63,051 bases of DNA from an uncultured bacterium. Lineage in GTDB: Bacteria > Bacillota > Clostridia > Oscillospirales > Acutalibacteraceae. The notes beneath the pieces are model-generated. The model saw nothing but the letters and a program-made list of their open reading frames with translations, searched no databases and was not told the DNA's origin. Where the stretch lies: assembly GCA_905215855.1 (NCBI GenBank), contig CAJMRT010000007.1:1-63051 (forward strand), read 5' to 3'. This document shows, piece after piece, positions 1 to 8,124 of the stretch. The position numbers and the translations under genes were made by a program. Every line of letters starts with the position of its first letter. The first letter of the stretch is position 1.

Positions 1-23
1 CGCATTGCGACTATATTTCAGAC

Positions 24-47
24 GGTAGAACGAGGTTCGCCGCTACA
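24..47 (+). repeat. Dispersed palindromic element R1
   Basis: A degenerate hairpin with inner arms GAAC and GTTC around a GAG loop, followed by CGCTACA. It is the left half of a composite unit whose right half is R2. The left arm is partly eroded compared with the copy at 55063. Confidence 0.7.
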
Positions 48-113
48 GTATGACGGTTGTTTTGCGGTCTTTATAAAATTTGTTTTAACATATAGTAGTT
101 TACACTATTACTT

Positions 114-138
114 GCGGGCGTCCGATGAACGCCCCTAC
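114..138 (+). repeat. Dispersed palindromic element R2
   Basis: Hairpin with outer arms GGGCGT and ACGCCC, ending in CCTAC. This copy and the one at 55146 are identical over about 38 bp that include flanking sequence. It lies next to the terminator of the L,D-transpeptidase gene. Confidence 0.8.
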
Positions 139-160
139 TGATTAACAATAACTTTCATAT

Positions 161-199
161 AAAAAACAGGCTGACAGGTTATAAAAAATCTGTCAGCCT
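161..199 (-). terminator. Rho-independent terminator of the L,D-transpeptidase gene
   Basis: A perfect 10-bp stem (AGGCTGACAG and its complement) is followed on the minus strand by a T-run, about 35 bases past the stop codon. Confidence 0.85.
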
Positions 200-235
200 T
201 AAATTATTTTATCAAGTTTTCGCTACGGATTAAAA

Positions 236-1747
236 TCAATAAACAACAACACGGGTTCCTGAGGAAATGTTGTTATAGATTTTCTTAACTGCGCTGTACG
301 GTGTATTTACACAGCCGTGTGAACCGTGACCCTTGTACCTTGTTCCGCCGTATTCCCAGCTTGAACGCCATGACGCGTCATGGATTCCGCAGCCGTCGGA
401 TGTGAACGGGAGCCAGAATGTTACATGGGAATTCTGCATAAGTGTTGCAGGAGATGCCTTGTAAATAATTGAATATGCACCCTTTGGCGTATCGTTTGTA
501 CCGTAGTTGCCGGTTACAACATCTGTTTCAACAACGAGCTTACCGTTCTTGTAGTACCACATATGCTGCTGATTGATGCTGATTTCAACATATGTGCCGC
601 CGACTGAAACACCGTAGGCATTCTTACTGATTTTTACACCCTTTGTTTGATATGTTCCGAGTATCTTGTATTTCTTTGGATTGCTGCTTGAACCGACATA
701 TCTGTAAGCACGAACACGGAAGTAGTAGGTTTTGCCTGCTGTGAGCTTTTTTGTGTTATAAAATGCATTCTTTGTTTCACCGAGTTTCGTATATTTGCCG
801 TTCTTTGAGGTTGAATAGAAAATCTCATAGGCTGTAGGAGTAACAGGCGTCTTTTTCCATGTGAGATTTGCCCTTGAAAGCTTTGAACCGATTGAAATGG
901 AAGGGGCGCTGAGGCCTGCCATACATCTTATTGTTGACGGTGACGAATAGTAAGTGTTCTTTTTGATTGCACGGTAAGCCTTAATCTGATAATAATAAGC
1001 CTTGCCCTGCTTGACGCCGGTATCCCTGTATGATGTTGTTGAATTTGAAGTGATTGTCTTATAAAGAACATATTTTCCGTTTGTGTTCCTGCTCATACGG
1101 TAAATCTTGTAGCCTGTTGCCTGCGGAATCTTATTCCACGAAAGCTTGATGGCAGAGCCTGATTCTTTGAGCGAAACGCTTACGGAGTTCGGCAATGTTG
1201 CTGTTCTGTATGTCTGAGATTTACCCTCATACTTTACACCGCCCTGTTCAACATAAGCGGCAATTCTAACATCGTACCATGTGCCTGACTTAAGCTTCTT
1301 AACTGTACAAGCATTTGACTTGATGTATGTAAGTCTTGAAAAATTCTTGTGTGCGTCATTGTTGCGGTAGTAGATTACATAGCCTTTTGCACCGTTTACT
1401 TTGTCCCACTTGAACGAAAGTGAGTTTGTTGTAGATTTCGTTCTTGTGAGGTTTTTGATTGCACCGACACTCGGCTTGATAGGCTGAGTTGGAGGAACTG
1501 TAGGAGTTACAGGCGGCTCTGTGGTCGGTTCTGTTGCAGGCTGTGTTGTCGGTTCTGTAGGCTCGGTAGCCTCAGTTGCCTGAGTGGGTTCAGTGTCCAT
1601 ATCCGTTATTTCAGATGAAACTGTTTCCTCTGTTGAGGACTGTGCGCCTGTTTCTGCGGCAGAAACAGCCAATGTTCCGGCAACAGAACAAACTACTGTA
1701 AGCACTGCGAGCATTGCAGCCAAAGCGTGTTTGAATTTGAATGTCAT
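236..1747 (-). CDS. Secreted L,D-transpeptidase (YkuD) with three FN3-like domains
   Basis: Predicted peptidoglycan cross-linking enzyme outside the membrane. The YkuD domain fills the last ~120 residues and carries the hallmark HGSHGCVN with the catalytic Cys near residue 479; a conserved His lies upstream (HDASW). It is preceded by a signal peptide (about 1-32), a Thr/Glu/Pro-rich linker (about 40-90) and three fibronectin type III-like repeats of ~90 residues, each with the W-x-K/A-x-G-Y-x-I-Y pattern. The reading frame is open further upstream to a TTG, but the ATG chosen here is spaced correctly from GGGGAT. The gene is monocistronic with its own terminator. Enzyme class is firm; whether it makes 3-3 cross-links or attaches proteins is not visible. 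Confidence 0.88.
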   Translation of the reverse strand: MTFKFKHALAAMLAVLTVVCSVAGTLAVSAAETGAQSSTEETVSSEITDMDTEPTQATEATEPTEPTTQPATEPTTEPPVTPTVPPTQPIKPSVGAIKNLTRTKSTTNSLSFKWDKVNGAKGYVIYYRNNDAHKNFSRLTYIKSNACTVKKLKSGTWYDVRIAAYVEQGGVKYEGKSQTYRTATLPNSVSVSLKESGSAIKLSWNKIPQATGYKIYRMSRNTNGKYVLYKTITSNSTTSYRDTGVKQGKAYYYQIKAYRAIKKNTYYSSPSTIRCMAGLSAPSISIGSKLSRANLTWKKTPVTPTAYEIFYSTSKNGKYTKLGETKNAFYNTKKLTAGKTYYFRVRAYRYVGSSSNPKKYKILGTYQTKGVKISKNAYGVSVGGTYVEISINQQHMWYYKNGKLVVETDVVTGNYGTNDTPKGAYSIIYKASPATLMQNSHVTFWLPFTSDGCGIHDASWRSSWEYGGTRYKGHGSHGCVNTPYSAVKKIYNNISSGTRVVVY

Positions 1748-1851
1748 ATATTCCATCCCCAATCGTTTTTGATAATTAGATTATATATGTTTTTTTGAAA
1801 AAAATAAAGAGTATTTAGTAAAAAATTTCAAAAATCTTCCACCAATTACTC

Positions 1852-2184
1852 TTACTTTATCTTGTCATTTTTATTCAGTTTTGAAATGCGTTCACACTCG
1901 GCAATCAGTTTGCTTTGTTTGAGCCTTCTCTCGTCCTCAAGCACAGACTCACGAACCTGCTTTCGCAGTCTTTCAAAGGGGGTGTCACGGTTGCTTGTTA
2001 TCTCTTTCGGGGTGAGAATTTTGGGAGCAAGGTTTGACGCTCCGGGTCGTGTGAGCATTTGAATTGTTATATGTTCGTGCTGAATGAGAGCGAAAAGCTG
2101 GCTGAGAGAGGTACATTCGTCAATTGCCTTGACGAGTTCCTCGGTTGTTTTGTGACGGTATCCGTGTACCTTTGTTTCCTTCAA
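1852..2184 (-). CDS. Hypothetical protein, 110 aa
   Basis: A charged, helix-rich cytosolic protein with no signal peptide or membrane segment. The C-terminal half is dominated by Arg, Lys and Glu. I do not recognise a family. The start is a TTG preceded by GGTGAG at reasonable spacing. It stands alone between the L,D-transpeptidase and the GH25 gene, which run away from it on either side. It is called a gene because of its codon use and ribosome site; a spurious frame is possible. Confidence 0.5.
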   Translation of the reverse strand: MKETKVHGYRHKTTEELVKAIDECTSLSQLFALIQHEHITIQMLTRPGASNLAPKILTPKEITSNRDTPFERLRKQVRESVLEDERRLKQSKLIAECERISKLNKNDKIK

Positions 2185-2336
2185 TTTTGCTCACCGCCCT
2201 TTGTTGCCATTGCAAGGAAATATTTCTGTCATTAAGTTCTCAAATGACTGCCGCTGCCTTTTGGGCGAGTGACACTTGTATCTTAGATTATACTTAATTT
2301 TCACAAGATTTTCAATATTTATTTTCGGTTTCTTTG

Positions 2337-2365
2337 TTTACATCAACACTTTTTTATGATATGCT
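2337..2365 (+). promoter_or_regulatory. Candidate sigma-A promoter for GH25-luxS
   Basis: TTTACA and TATGCT separated by 17 bases, about 75 bases upstream of the GH25 start codon. Confidence 0.5.
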
Positions 2366-2440
2366 GACTAACAGATACGCAAAATGCCCTTTTAATCGAC
2401 ATTTTTCAGCGTTAAAAAACTTTTTAACAGGAGAAAGACA

Positions 2441-3349
2441 ATGAAAAAAACTATTTGTGCCGTAACTACTGCAATACTTGCACTCACATCGGTTTTGTGC
2501 GGTTGTTCAAGCAACAGCGAAAGCAGTTCACAATCAGGCAGTACAACTTCGGCAACTGTTGCCACAGACACAACGGTCAAGACTACAGGCGAGAAGATAC
2601 ATATAAATGACAGCACTCTCGGCGAAATTTGGATTACCGAACTTGACGGTGTACCGAAAAACACACTCAACAATGATAACTTTACTGCTGATGACACTTT
2701 TAAATACTACAGCGAAAACGGCAAAGCCGCATCAATGGAGGGAATTGACATTTCCTCATACAGCGGAACAATCGACTGGGACAAGGTTAAAAAGTCGGGT
2801 GTCGATTTTGTTATGGTTCGCATCGGCGGAAGAGGTTACGGTTCTGACGGCAAGATGTACTCGGACGATTCTGCCCTATCATATATAAAGGGTGCTAAAT
2901 CGGCAGGTCTTAAAGTCGGCGTATATTTCTTCTCTCAGGCTGTCAACAATGATGAAGCTATTGAAGAGGCTGACTATATAAAGACACTTCTCGGTGATGA
3001 AACAATCGACTTCCCCGTTGCATATGACTGGGAAATCATAAAAGATGATGACGCAAGAACCGACAGCGTTTCAGCCGCTCAGGCAACAGCTTGTGCAAAA
3101 GCATTCTGCAGCCGTGTTAAGGAACTCGGCTACACACCAATTATCTACTCTCCGAGCAAGGAGCTTTACTTCAAATATGACCTCACTCAGCTCGCTGATT
3201 TTGACATTTGGTACTGTGAATACGCAAATGTGCCTACATTCTATTATCAGTTTTCTATGTGGCAGTATTCATCATCGGGCAAAGTTGACGGAATTGAGGG
3301 CGATGTTGATATGAACATCTGCTTCACAAACATAGCCGATTACGATTAA
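2441..3349 (+). CDS. GH25 lysozyme-like lipoprotein
   Basis: Predicted membrane-anchored muramidase that cuts the MurNAc-GlcNAc bond of peptidoglycan. The first 22 residues form a lipoprotein signal ending in the lipobox LCGC. A Ser/Thr-rich stretch follows, then a GH25 barrel from about residue 103 to the end. It starts with GIDIS, whose Asp is typical of the family, and carries the D-x-E active-site pair in AYDWEI near residue 197. The ribosome site is AGGAG. luxS follows after 15 bases, so the two are probably cotranscribed. Family assignment is strong; the substrate in vivo is inferred. Confidence 0.88.
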   Translation: MKKTICAVTTAILALTSVLCGCSSNSESSSQSGSTTSATVATDTTVKTTGEKIHINDSTLGEIWITELDGVPKNTLNNDNFTADDTFKYYSENGKAASMEGIDISSYSGTIDWDKVKKSGVDFVMVRIGGRGYGSDGKMYSDDSALSYIKGAKSAGLKVGVYFFSQAVNNDEAIEEADYIKTLLGDETIDFPVAYDWEIIKDDDARTDSVSAAQATACAKAFCSRVKELGYTPIIYSPSKELYFKYDLTQLADFDIWYCEYANVPTFYYQFSMWQYSSSGKVDGIEGDVDMNICFTNIADYD

Positions 3350-3364
3350 GAAAGGATAATATAT

Positions 3365-3820
3365 ATGAAAAAGATAGCAAGCTTTACAATCAACCACAAC
3401 ACACTTATGCCGGGTGTTTACATTTCAAGAATTGACGGCGACATTACAACATATGATATGCGTTTTGTAAAGCCGAACACACCGCCGTATCTCCCGAATC
3501 CCGTTATGCACACAATTGAACACCTTTTTGCAACATATGCACGCAACAGCAAATTTGCCGACAATGTAATCTACTTTGGACCTATGGGATGCAGAACAGG
3601 TTTCTATTTTCTCGTTCGTGATATGTCAGAAGAGGATGCTTTGCAGCTTATTAAGGACACAGTAAAACAGTGTGCGGAACACAAGGGAGAAATTCCCGGA
3701 ACAACGGCAATTGAGTGCGGAAATTACCTTGAACACGACCTTGACGGTGCATTAAAAGAGTTAAATAGATATTACTCTTTGTTGAAAGATTACACTGTTG
3801 ATAACTTAAAGTATAATTAA
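3365..3820 (+). CDS. luxS: S-ribosylhomocysteine lyase LuxS
   Basis: Splits S-ribosylhomocysteine into homocysteine and DPD, the precursor of AI-2, in the activated methyl cycle. The metal site is complete: His49 and His53 in HTIEH, and Cys118 in IECGN. Glu52 and Cys76 match the catalytic residues. Length (151 aa) is normal for the family. The upstream neighbour is a cell-wall hydrolase rather than the usual methyl-cycle genes (pfs, metK), so the operon placement says little about function. A gap of about 170 bases with a new promoter separates it from the M23 gene. Confidence 0.97.
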   Translation: MKKIASFTINHNTLMPGVYISRIDGDITTYDMRFVKPNTPPYLPNPVMHTIEHLFATYARNSKFADNVIYFGPMGCRTGFYFLVRDMSEEDALQLIKDTVKQCAEHKGEIPGTTAIECGNYLEHDLDGALKELNRYYSLLKDYTVDNLKYN

Positions 3821-3907
3821 AATAGGGAATTATTGTTGATTTTACCCTGTTTTTTGTAACCTTCTCCCCTATTATATTATTGATTGTGACATTTTTTAAT
3901 TCTCATA

Positions 3908-3935
3908 TTGCAATTTCGTAACTATTTGGTATAAT
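3908..3935 (+). promoter_or_regulatory. Extended -10 promoter of the M23 peptidase gene
   Basis: TTGCAA and a perfect TATAAT are separated by 16 bases, with a TG one base before the -10 box. It lies about 55 bases upstream of the TTG start codon. Confidence 0.75.
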
Positions 3936-3949
3936 AAAGGTATCGTGTT

Positions 3950-3966
3950 TGTTACAAAAATGTAAC
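3950..3966 (+). promoter_or_regulatory. WalR-like box in the M23 leader
   Basis: TGTTAC-AAAAA-TGTAAC fits the published WalR (YycF) consensus TGTWAH-N5-TGTWAH in every position. It lies about 9-25 bases downstream of the expected transcription start, a position that would suit repression more than activation. WalR controls cell-wall hydrolases in Bacillus and Staphylococcus, and an M23 hydrolase lies directly downstream. Confidence 0.5.
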
Positions 3967-3991
3967 GGTTAATGAGATAGGAGAAATTATT

Positions 3992-5560
3992 TTGGAGACA
4001 AAGTTCATTGGTTTGGAAGGTTTCAATGAAATCGAGAGTCTTCCGACAAAAAAGAGCAAAGCTTGCAAGCGTGAGCTTACAACAGCACAGAAAACTGTTC
4101 GCTTTGTAAAAAGAGCAACAACATTTTGTGCAAAGTCAGTTGTAAGAATGTCAAAAAATACCGCTGCAAAGCTTGCACAGGCAATTAAGAACAGGAAGGG
4201 TTCTTTAAAGTCTGTTACAATCAAATCTGTTAATCCGTCAAAAAAGACAAAAACGGCAAAAACACAGACATTGGCAATTGACAGAGCGTTCAGCGAATCA
4301 AGAAACGGCACAACCAAAAGTGCAAGAGAAATTGTATCCGGACTTTCGTTCAAGAGTGAAAAGCAGTACGCGCACCTTGCACCGTCAACAGTCCGTTCAC
4401 AGAAGTTGCTCAAGAAAAAGGCAGTACTTGCAGTTGTTGCATGTTTCAGTGCAATCACACTTTCATGTGTCACTGTTGCAAGCGCACTTGATGTGAAAGA
4501 AACAAAGACTAACGGAAATGACACAAAGCCTGCTGCAGCTGTTGTTGCAACAAGTGACGAAGCAGTTCCCGATTACACCGAAATCAGCGGTGAATCCGCT
4601 GACCTCAATGCAATTTCACCGTCATGTGCAAGTCTTTACATTGACGGCAAGTTCATCGGTGCAACAGAAGAGGTTGACGAGCTCAAATCTGATCTTGATC
4701 AGGTTCTTGTTGATTACCGCAAGGATTACGATGACGAAACAACAACAGAATTTGCAAATTCAGTTGAAGTTGTAACAGGCAACTCAAGCGGAACAGACCT
4801 TGTATCCGCAGACGAGGTTATGGCACTTGCTGACGGCAAGTTCTCAATCTCACTTTCAACAGACATTGTTTACACAAGAGATGTTGCCTACGATACAAAG
4901 GTTAAGTATGACAAGGACAAGTCTTCTTCATACAAAAAGGTAACTACCGAAGGCGTTAAGGGCGAAGAAGAGGTTACAGTAAGAACTACATATGTTGACG
5001 GTGTTCAGACAGACGCAGTTCAGACTGATTCAAAGACTATTAAAGAAGCAGTTGACGAAGTTGTTGTAAAGGGCAAGAAGAGTGAATCTTCATCAAGCTC
5101 ATCTTCATCAAGTTCTTCATCTTCTTCAAAAAGCAGTTCTTCAAGTTCGGCTTCATCAAGCTACACAACAAGTTCATCAGGTATGTTTGCATGGCCACTC
5201 CCCTACACACATACATTGACAAGTACCTTCGGCACACGCTGGGGCAGACTTCACGGCGGACTTGACATTTCAGCCGGCGGTGTTTACGGACAGCCTATTT
5301 ATGCATCCGCAAGCGGTACCGTAACATTCTCGGGCGGTGACAACAGCGGCTACGGCAACTATGTTATCATCGACCACGGCAGTGGCTACACAACACTTTA
5401 CGGTCATTGCAGTTCACTTGTTGCAGTAACAGGTCAGTATGTAAATCAGGGCGACCTCATCGGTTATGTCGGTTCAACAGGCAACTCAACAGGCCCTCAC
5501 CTCCATTTTGAAATCCGCCTCAACGGCGAAAAAATGGACCCCCTCGGCTACACAAGCTGA
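3992..5560 (+). CDS. Membrane-anchored M23 (LytM-type) peptidoglycan peptidase
   Basis: Predicted zinc metallopeptidase or LytM-like factor acting on peptide cross-bridges. The 130-residue N-terminus is basic and cytoplasmic; one membrane segment follows at about 138-160. An extracellular region comes next, then a long Ser-rich linker (about 365-395), and the M23 domain fills the last ~120 residues. Zinc ligands are visible in LHGGLD and in HLHFE. The start is TTG behind GATAGGAGA; the long basic tail before the membrane segment is unusual for a simple signal peptide and may interact with cytosolic partners. A bidirectional-looking terminator follows. The WalR-like box upstream fits a cell-wall role. 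Confidence 0.87.
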   Translation: METKFIGLEGFNEIESLPTKKSKACKRELTTAQKTVRFVKRATTFCAKSVVRMSKNTAAKLAQAIKNRKGSLKSVTIKSVNPSKKTKTAKTQTLAIDRAFSESRNGTTKSAREIVSGLSFKSEKQYAHLAPSTVRSQKLLKKKAVLAVVACFSAITLSCVTVASALDVKETKTNGNDTKPAAAVVATSDEAVPDYTEISGESADLNAISPSCASLYIDGKFIGATEEVDELKSDLDQVLVDYRKDYDDETTTEFANSVEVVTGNSSGTDLVSADEVMALADGKFSISLSTDIVYTRDVAYDTKVKYDKDKSSSYKKVTTEGVKGEEEVTVRTTYVDGVQTDAVQTDSKTIKEAVDEVVVKGKKSESSSSSSSSSSSSSSKSSSSSSASSSYTTSSSGMFAWPLPYTHTLTSTFGTRWGRLHGGLDISAGGVYGQPIYASASGTVTFSGGDNSGYGNYVIIDHGSGYTTLYGHCSSLVAVTGQYVNQGDLIGYVGSTGNSTGPHLHFEIRLNGEKMDPLGYTS

Positions 5561-5588
5561 TTTAATTAAATATACAATGTAAAATTAT

Positions 5589-5620
5589 AACCCCCTATTC
5601 ACTTGAATAGGGGGTTATTG
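5589..5620 (+). terminator. Terminator after the M23 gene
   Basis: A 12-bp perfect stem (AACCCCCTATTC and its complement) with a 4-base loop, followed by TATTGTTT. The A/T flanks could also serve the converging RHH gene. Confidence 0.85.
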
Positions 5621-5621
5621 T

Positions 5622-5807
5622 TTACTCATCTTCGGCTGATTCTTCTTTTAAATTTTCAAGAGCTACCCTTACCGCTTCCACAACAAAGGCAGAAAATGTG
5701 CAATCCGTACCGACAAGGACAGATTCTACTTCATCAATCACATCATTCGGAAATCGTATACTTTTGCTTGTTGTTTGGGGAATTTGCGGAATTTTAAACT
5801 TTTTCAT
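5622..5807 (-). CDS. Small ribbon-helix-helix (CopG/Arc-like) protein
   Basis: A 61-residue protein with the RHH pattern: a short strand (SKSIRFPNDVIDEV), then helices ending in FSAFVVEAVRVALENL. It is probably a dimeric DNA-binding repressor. The ribosome site CAGGAG is about 12 bases from the ATG. It is divergent from the zinc-ribbon membrane gene, and a near-perfect inverted repeat lies between them. There is no toxin partner next to it. Family is fairly clear from pattern; target genes are inferred. Confidence 0.75.
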   Translation of the reverse strand: MKKFKIPQIPQTTSKSIRFPNDVIDEVESVLVGTDCTFSAFVVEAVRVALENLKEESAEDE

Positions 5808-5865
5808 TGCGTGAACTGCTCCTGTATTACATTATATATTACTATTGTATGCAATTTACACAAAA

Positions 5866-5905
5866 ATTGCGTATTACTTTTGTCTTGCATTTAGTATTAC
5901 GCAAT
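5866..5905. promoter_or_regulatory. Inverted-repeat operator candidate between divergent genes
   Basis: Arms ATTGCGTATTAC (5866-5877) and GTATTACGCAAT (5894-5905) are complementary in 11 of 12 positions and are separated by 16 bases. The right arm lies inside the spacer of the plus-strand promoter. It is a good candidate site for the adjacent RHH protein. Confidence 0.6.
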
Positions 5906-5913
5906 GTTATAAT
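5885..5913 (+). promoter_or_regulatory. Promoter of the zinc-ribbon membrane gene
   Basis: TTGCAT and a perfect TATAAT with a 17-base spacer that contains the right arm of the inverted repeat. Confidence 0.75.
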
Positions 5914-5961
5914 TGAATCAATGAAGCTTCATATCTAAAAAATTTAATAAGGAGGCAATAA

Positions 5962-6327
5962 GTGATTACTGTTATTGGGTATATTCTGACAACTCTCGGC
6001 TTTGGCGGACTTGCATATTCGTTATTTACTGTGAATACAAACAAAAGATATTCGTGGACATCTCCATTTTCTTCATTTGAAAAAACAATTATTGCAGTTG
6101 CTATAATTTCATTTATTATTCTGCTTGTAGGAATTATTATGGTTATATTTTCTTTTGTTAAAAAGAAAAATGAGGATAAGCTTAATTCACTTAAAAATTT
6201 AGGAAATAACAATAAATGTCCAAATTGCGGTCTTAATGTTACCGCAGGTATTAACGAATGTCCACGATGCCACCAAAAACTTAATAATATTGACGGAGGT
6301 TTTTATAATGGCAAGAACAATTATTAA
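5962..6327 (+). CDS. Two-helix membrane protein with C-terminal zinc ribbon
   Basis: Residues about 1-22 and 36-65 form two membrane segments. A basic stretch (KKKNEDK) follows, then a zinc ribbon with two CxxC pairs (CPNCG and CPRCH). The start is GTG behind a strong GGAGG. It overlaps the next gene by 20 bases, and a lipoprotein gene follows, so the three probably form one unit. No enzymatic motif is visible. A protein of similar design lies at 61849, there with two ribbons. Function unknown. Confidence 0.8.
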   Translation: MITVIGYILTTLGFGGLAYSLFTVNTNKRYSWTSPFSSFEKTIIAVAIISFIILLVGIIMVIFSFVKKKNEDKLNSLKNLGNNNKCPNCGLNVTAGINECPRCHQKLNNIDGGFYNGKNNY

Positions 6328-6628
6328 CCTGCCACTGCGAAACAGTGTTGATGAATCATACAACACTGCTGTAAATATTTTGCAGGCAAACGGTTTTAAA
6401 GAAGTTTCCTACAACGGCGAAACTGTATGGAAAAAGGGTACAGGACTTTTGACTGCTATGCAATACATAAAAATTGAATTTACAGATACAACGCTCGTTG
6501 TATCTGGTTGGGTACAAGCAGGTGTCGGTAGTGTTGGCGGAAACGAAATGGCACTTAACGGTATTGTTGCCGCTGTACCAAAAAAATCTGTTATGAAGGT
6601 CATTGAACAGATTAAGGCAAGTCTGTAA
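6308..6628 (+). CDS. Conserved-looking hypothetical protein, 106 aa
   Basis: The frame is open from 6236, but the ATG here follows GGAGG at 9 bases, so it is the likely start inside the end of the zinc-ribbon gene. The protein is soluble and alternates strands and helices, with WKKGTGLLTAMQYIKIEF in the middle. I do not recognise a family. Translational overlap with the upstream membrane protein suggests a shared role. Confidence 0.7.
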   Translation: MARTIINLPLRNSVDESYNTAVNILQANGFKEVSYNGETVWKKGTGLLTAMQYIKIEFTDTTLVVSGWVQAGVGSVGGNEMALNGIVAAVPKKSVMKVIEQIKASL

Positions 6629-6642
6629 ACAGAGGTAACAAT

Positions 6643-7026
6643 ATGATAAAATTAAGAAAAATATCAATGGTGTTATGTATAATTACGATGTTGTTTGCGG
6701 TTATGTCATTAAGCGGTTGCAGTAACAACAGCATAACCGGAATATGGGCATTTGTTGACGACGATGGGCAAGTTAGCGAAAATTCAAAAATGTATTTTAA
6801 TGATGACGGTTCTTGCAATAATATTGATTATCATGGTCCGACAAGTGCTGACCCTGTGTCATACAAGGTCATGAGTGATGGAAAACTTGTATTCACAATG
6901 GAATGGGACGGCACATCATCATTTGACCTTGCTCAAAGCGAAGAGGAAGCCATGAATGATTATCACAAATATTATATTTCAGGCGACACATTGATTTTCA
7001 GGAAAAGCACATACAAGAGAGTATAA
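6643..7026 (+). CDS. Small lipoprotein, 127 aa
   Basis: A lipoprotein signal with lipobox LSGC (Cys near residue 26) is followed by a ~100-residue domain starting SITGIWAF. The I-T/I-G-x-W opening and strand-rich body resemble small lipocalin-like lipoproteins of Clostridia. It shares this design with the lipoprotein at 58221. It is the last gene of the three-gene unit and is followed by a strong terminator. Function unknown. Confidence 0.8.
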   Translation: MIKLRKISMVLCIITMLFAVMSLSGCSNNSITGIWAFVDDDGQVSENSKMYFNDDGSCNNIDYHGPTSADPVSYKVMSDGKLVFTMEWDGTSSFDLAQSEEEAMNDYHKYYISGDTLIFRKSTYKRV

Positions 7027-7033
7027 AATTACA

Positions 7034-7063
7034 CCCCGATTCGTTTGAATCGGGGTTTTGTTT
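7034..7063 (+). terminator. Terminator after the lipoprotein gene
   Basis: Nine-base stem CCCCGATTC with its complement, a four-base loop and a TTTTGTTT tail. Confidence 0.9.
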
Positions 7064-7078
7064 ATGATGAATATGATT

Positions 7079-7261
7079 TTATCTGAACATATACTGTGCG
7101 GTGTCGAGGACTGACTCCATTGTCTTAAAGGCTTTGTTTGCCTTTTTCTTGAGTTTTGGGTTGCTGTCTACCATATTTTTGCCGACAATACCCATGCAGA
7201 CGCCTGCCGTCATTCCTATTGCAACGCCTTTCATCACATTCATCATTGGACTTGTATTCAT
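7079..7261 (-). CDS. Small membrane protein, 60 aa
   Basis: A hydrophobic Met/Gly-rich helix (about 10-28) is followed by a basic amphipathic tail (PKLKKKANKAFKTM). The frame opens at a GTG six bases upstream, but the ATG chosen has a perfect GGAGG at 7 bases. It resembles short YtxH-like single-helix proteins in layout only. It converges with the lipoprotein gene and is divergent from trmL. Function unknown. Confidence 0.65.
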   Translation of the reverse strand: MNTSPMMNVMKGVAIGMTAGVCMGIVGKNMVDSNPKLKKKANKAFKTMESVLDTAQYMFR

Positions 7262-7341
7262 AATCACACCTCCGTATCTTGCAAATTCATTGACAAAATG
7301 TGTGTTTTTTCATCTTTGTCACACGGCTTTGTCAAAAAAAC

Positions 7342-7370
7342 TTGCATTATTATTGTTTACGATTTAAAAT
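7342..7370 (+). promoter_or_regulatory. Promoter of trmL
   Basis: TTGCAT and TAAAAT separated by 17 bases, about 50 bases before the start codon. Confidence 0.6.
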
Positions 7371-7419
7371 GTATTTAAACAGAAAAAGAATGGAATAATA
7401 AAAATTGGAGTGATAACTT

Positions 7420-7938
7420 TTGGCAACTCTCAACCTTGTGCTTGTTGAACCCGAAATTCCGCAGAACACGGGCAATGTGGCACGAACCTGTGCCGCAACG
7501 GGAACAAGACTTCATCTTGTCAAGCCTATGGGCTTTGAACCCGACGATAAAAAACTCAAAAGAGCCGGACTTGACTACTGGCACTTGCTTGACATCACAT
7601 ATTATGAGAACATTGACGATTTTTTTGAAAAAACAAAGGGCGGAAAATACTTTTTCTTTTCAACAAAAGGAACTCACCGCCACAGCGATGTTGAATATCC
7701 CGACAACTGCTATCTTCTTTTTGGCAAAGAAACAAAAGGCTTGCCCGAGGAGCTTTTAATGCAGCATCCCGATGACACTTTAAGACTGCCTATGATTGAC
7801 GAGGCAAGAAGTCTTAATCTTTCAAACTCGGTTGCAATTGCGGCTTATGAAGTTTTAAGGCAATGGGATTATCCTGCTTTGCAGAACAAGGGCGAGCTTC
7901 ACAATCACAAGTGGAGCGACCTCAACAATATGACATAA
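7420..7938 (+). CDS. trmL: tRNA (cytidine/uridine-34 2'-O)-methyltransferase TrmL
   Basis: SPOUT methyltransferase that methylates the wobble ribose of tRNA-Leu isoacceptors, using SAM. The family motifs are visible: EPEIPQNTGNVARTCAATG at the N-terminus, LLFGKETKGLP in the middle and the C-terminal knot RSLNLSNSVAIAAYEVLRQ. Length (172 aa) is that of a stand-alone TrmL. The start is TTG behind TTGGAG. pgk follows but has its own promoter. Confidence 0.93.
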   Translation: MATLNLVLVEPEIPQNTGNVARTCAATGTRLHLVKPMGFEPDDKKLKRAGLDYWHLLDITYYENIDDFFEKTKGGKYFFFSTKGTHRHSDVEYPDNCYLLFGKETKGLPEELLMQHPDDTLRLPMIDEARSLNLSNSVAIAAYEVLRQWDYPALQNKGELHNHKWSDLNNMT

Positions 7939-8032
7939 GGATAAAAATAATATTCATAAACTTCCTTAAAATCAGTATTTGTAAGGACAATGCAAAAAAT
8001 ACCTTTGCAGGCGAATTTTTTAAAGTTTTCTA

Positions 8033-8061
8033 TTGATAAAAAGGGGTTTTTGATATATAAT
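8033..8061 (+). promoter_or_regulatory. Strong sigma-A promoter of pgk
   Basis: TTGATA and a perfect TATAAT with the optimal 17-base spacer, about 64 bases upstream of the pgk start. Such a close match suits a high-expression glycolytic gene. Confidence 0.85.
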
Positions 8062-8124
8062 AATGGTGACTGTAAAAATACTAAATTTTTACAAATTTCT
8101 TCTTACACGAAAGGAATGTATATT

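Noticed and set aside
5622..5807. Toxin-antitoxin system at the RHH gene
   Set aside because: No toxin-like small gene lies next to it; neighbours are an M23 peptidase and a divergent membrane protein.
7990..8124. N-terminal extension of phosphoglycerate kinase
   Set aside because: It covers a near-ideal promoter and has no ribosome site.
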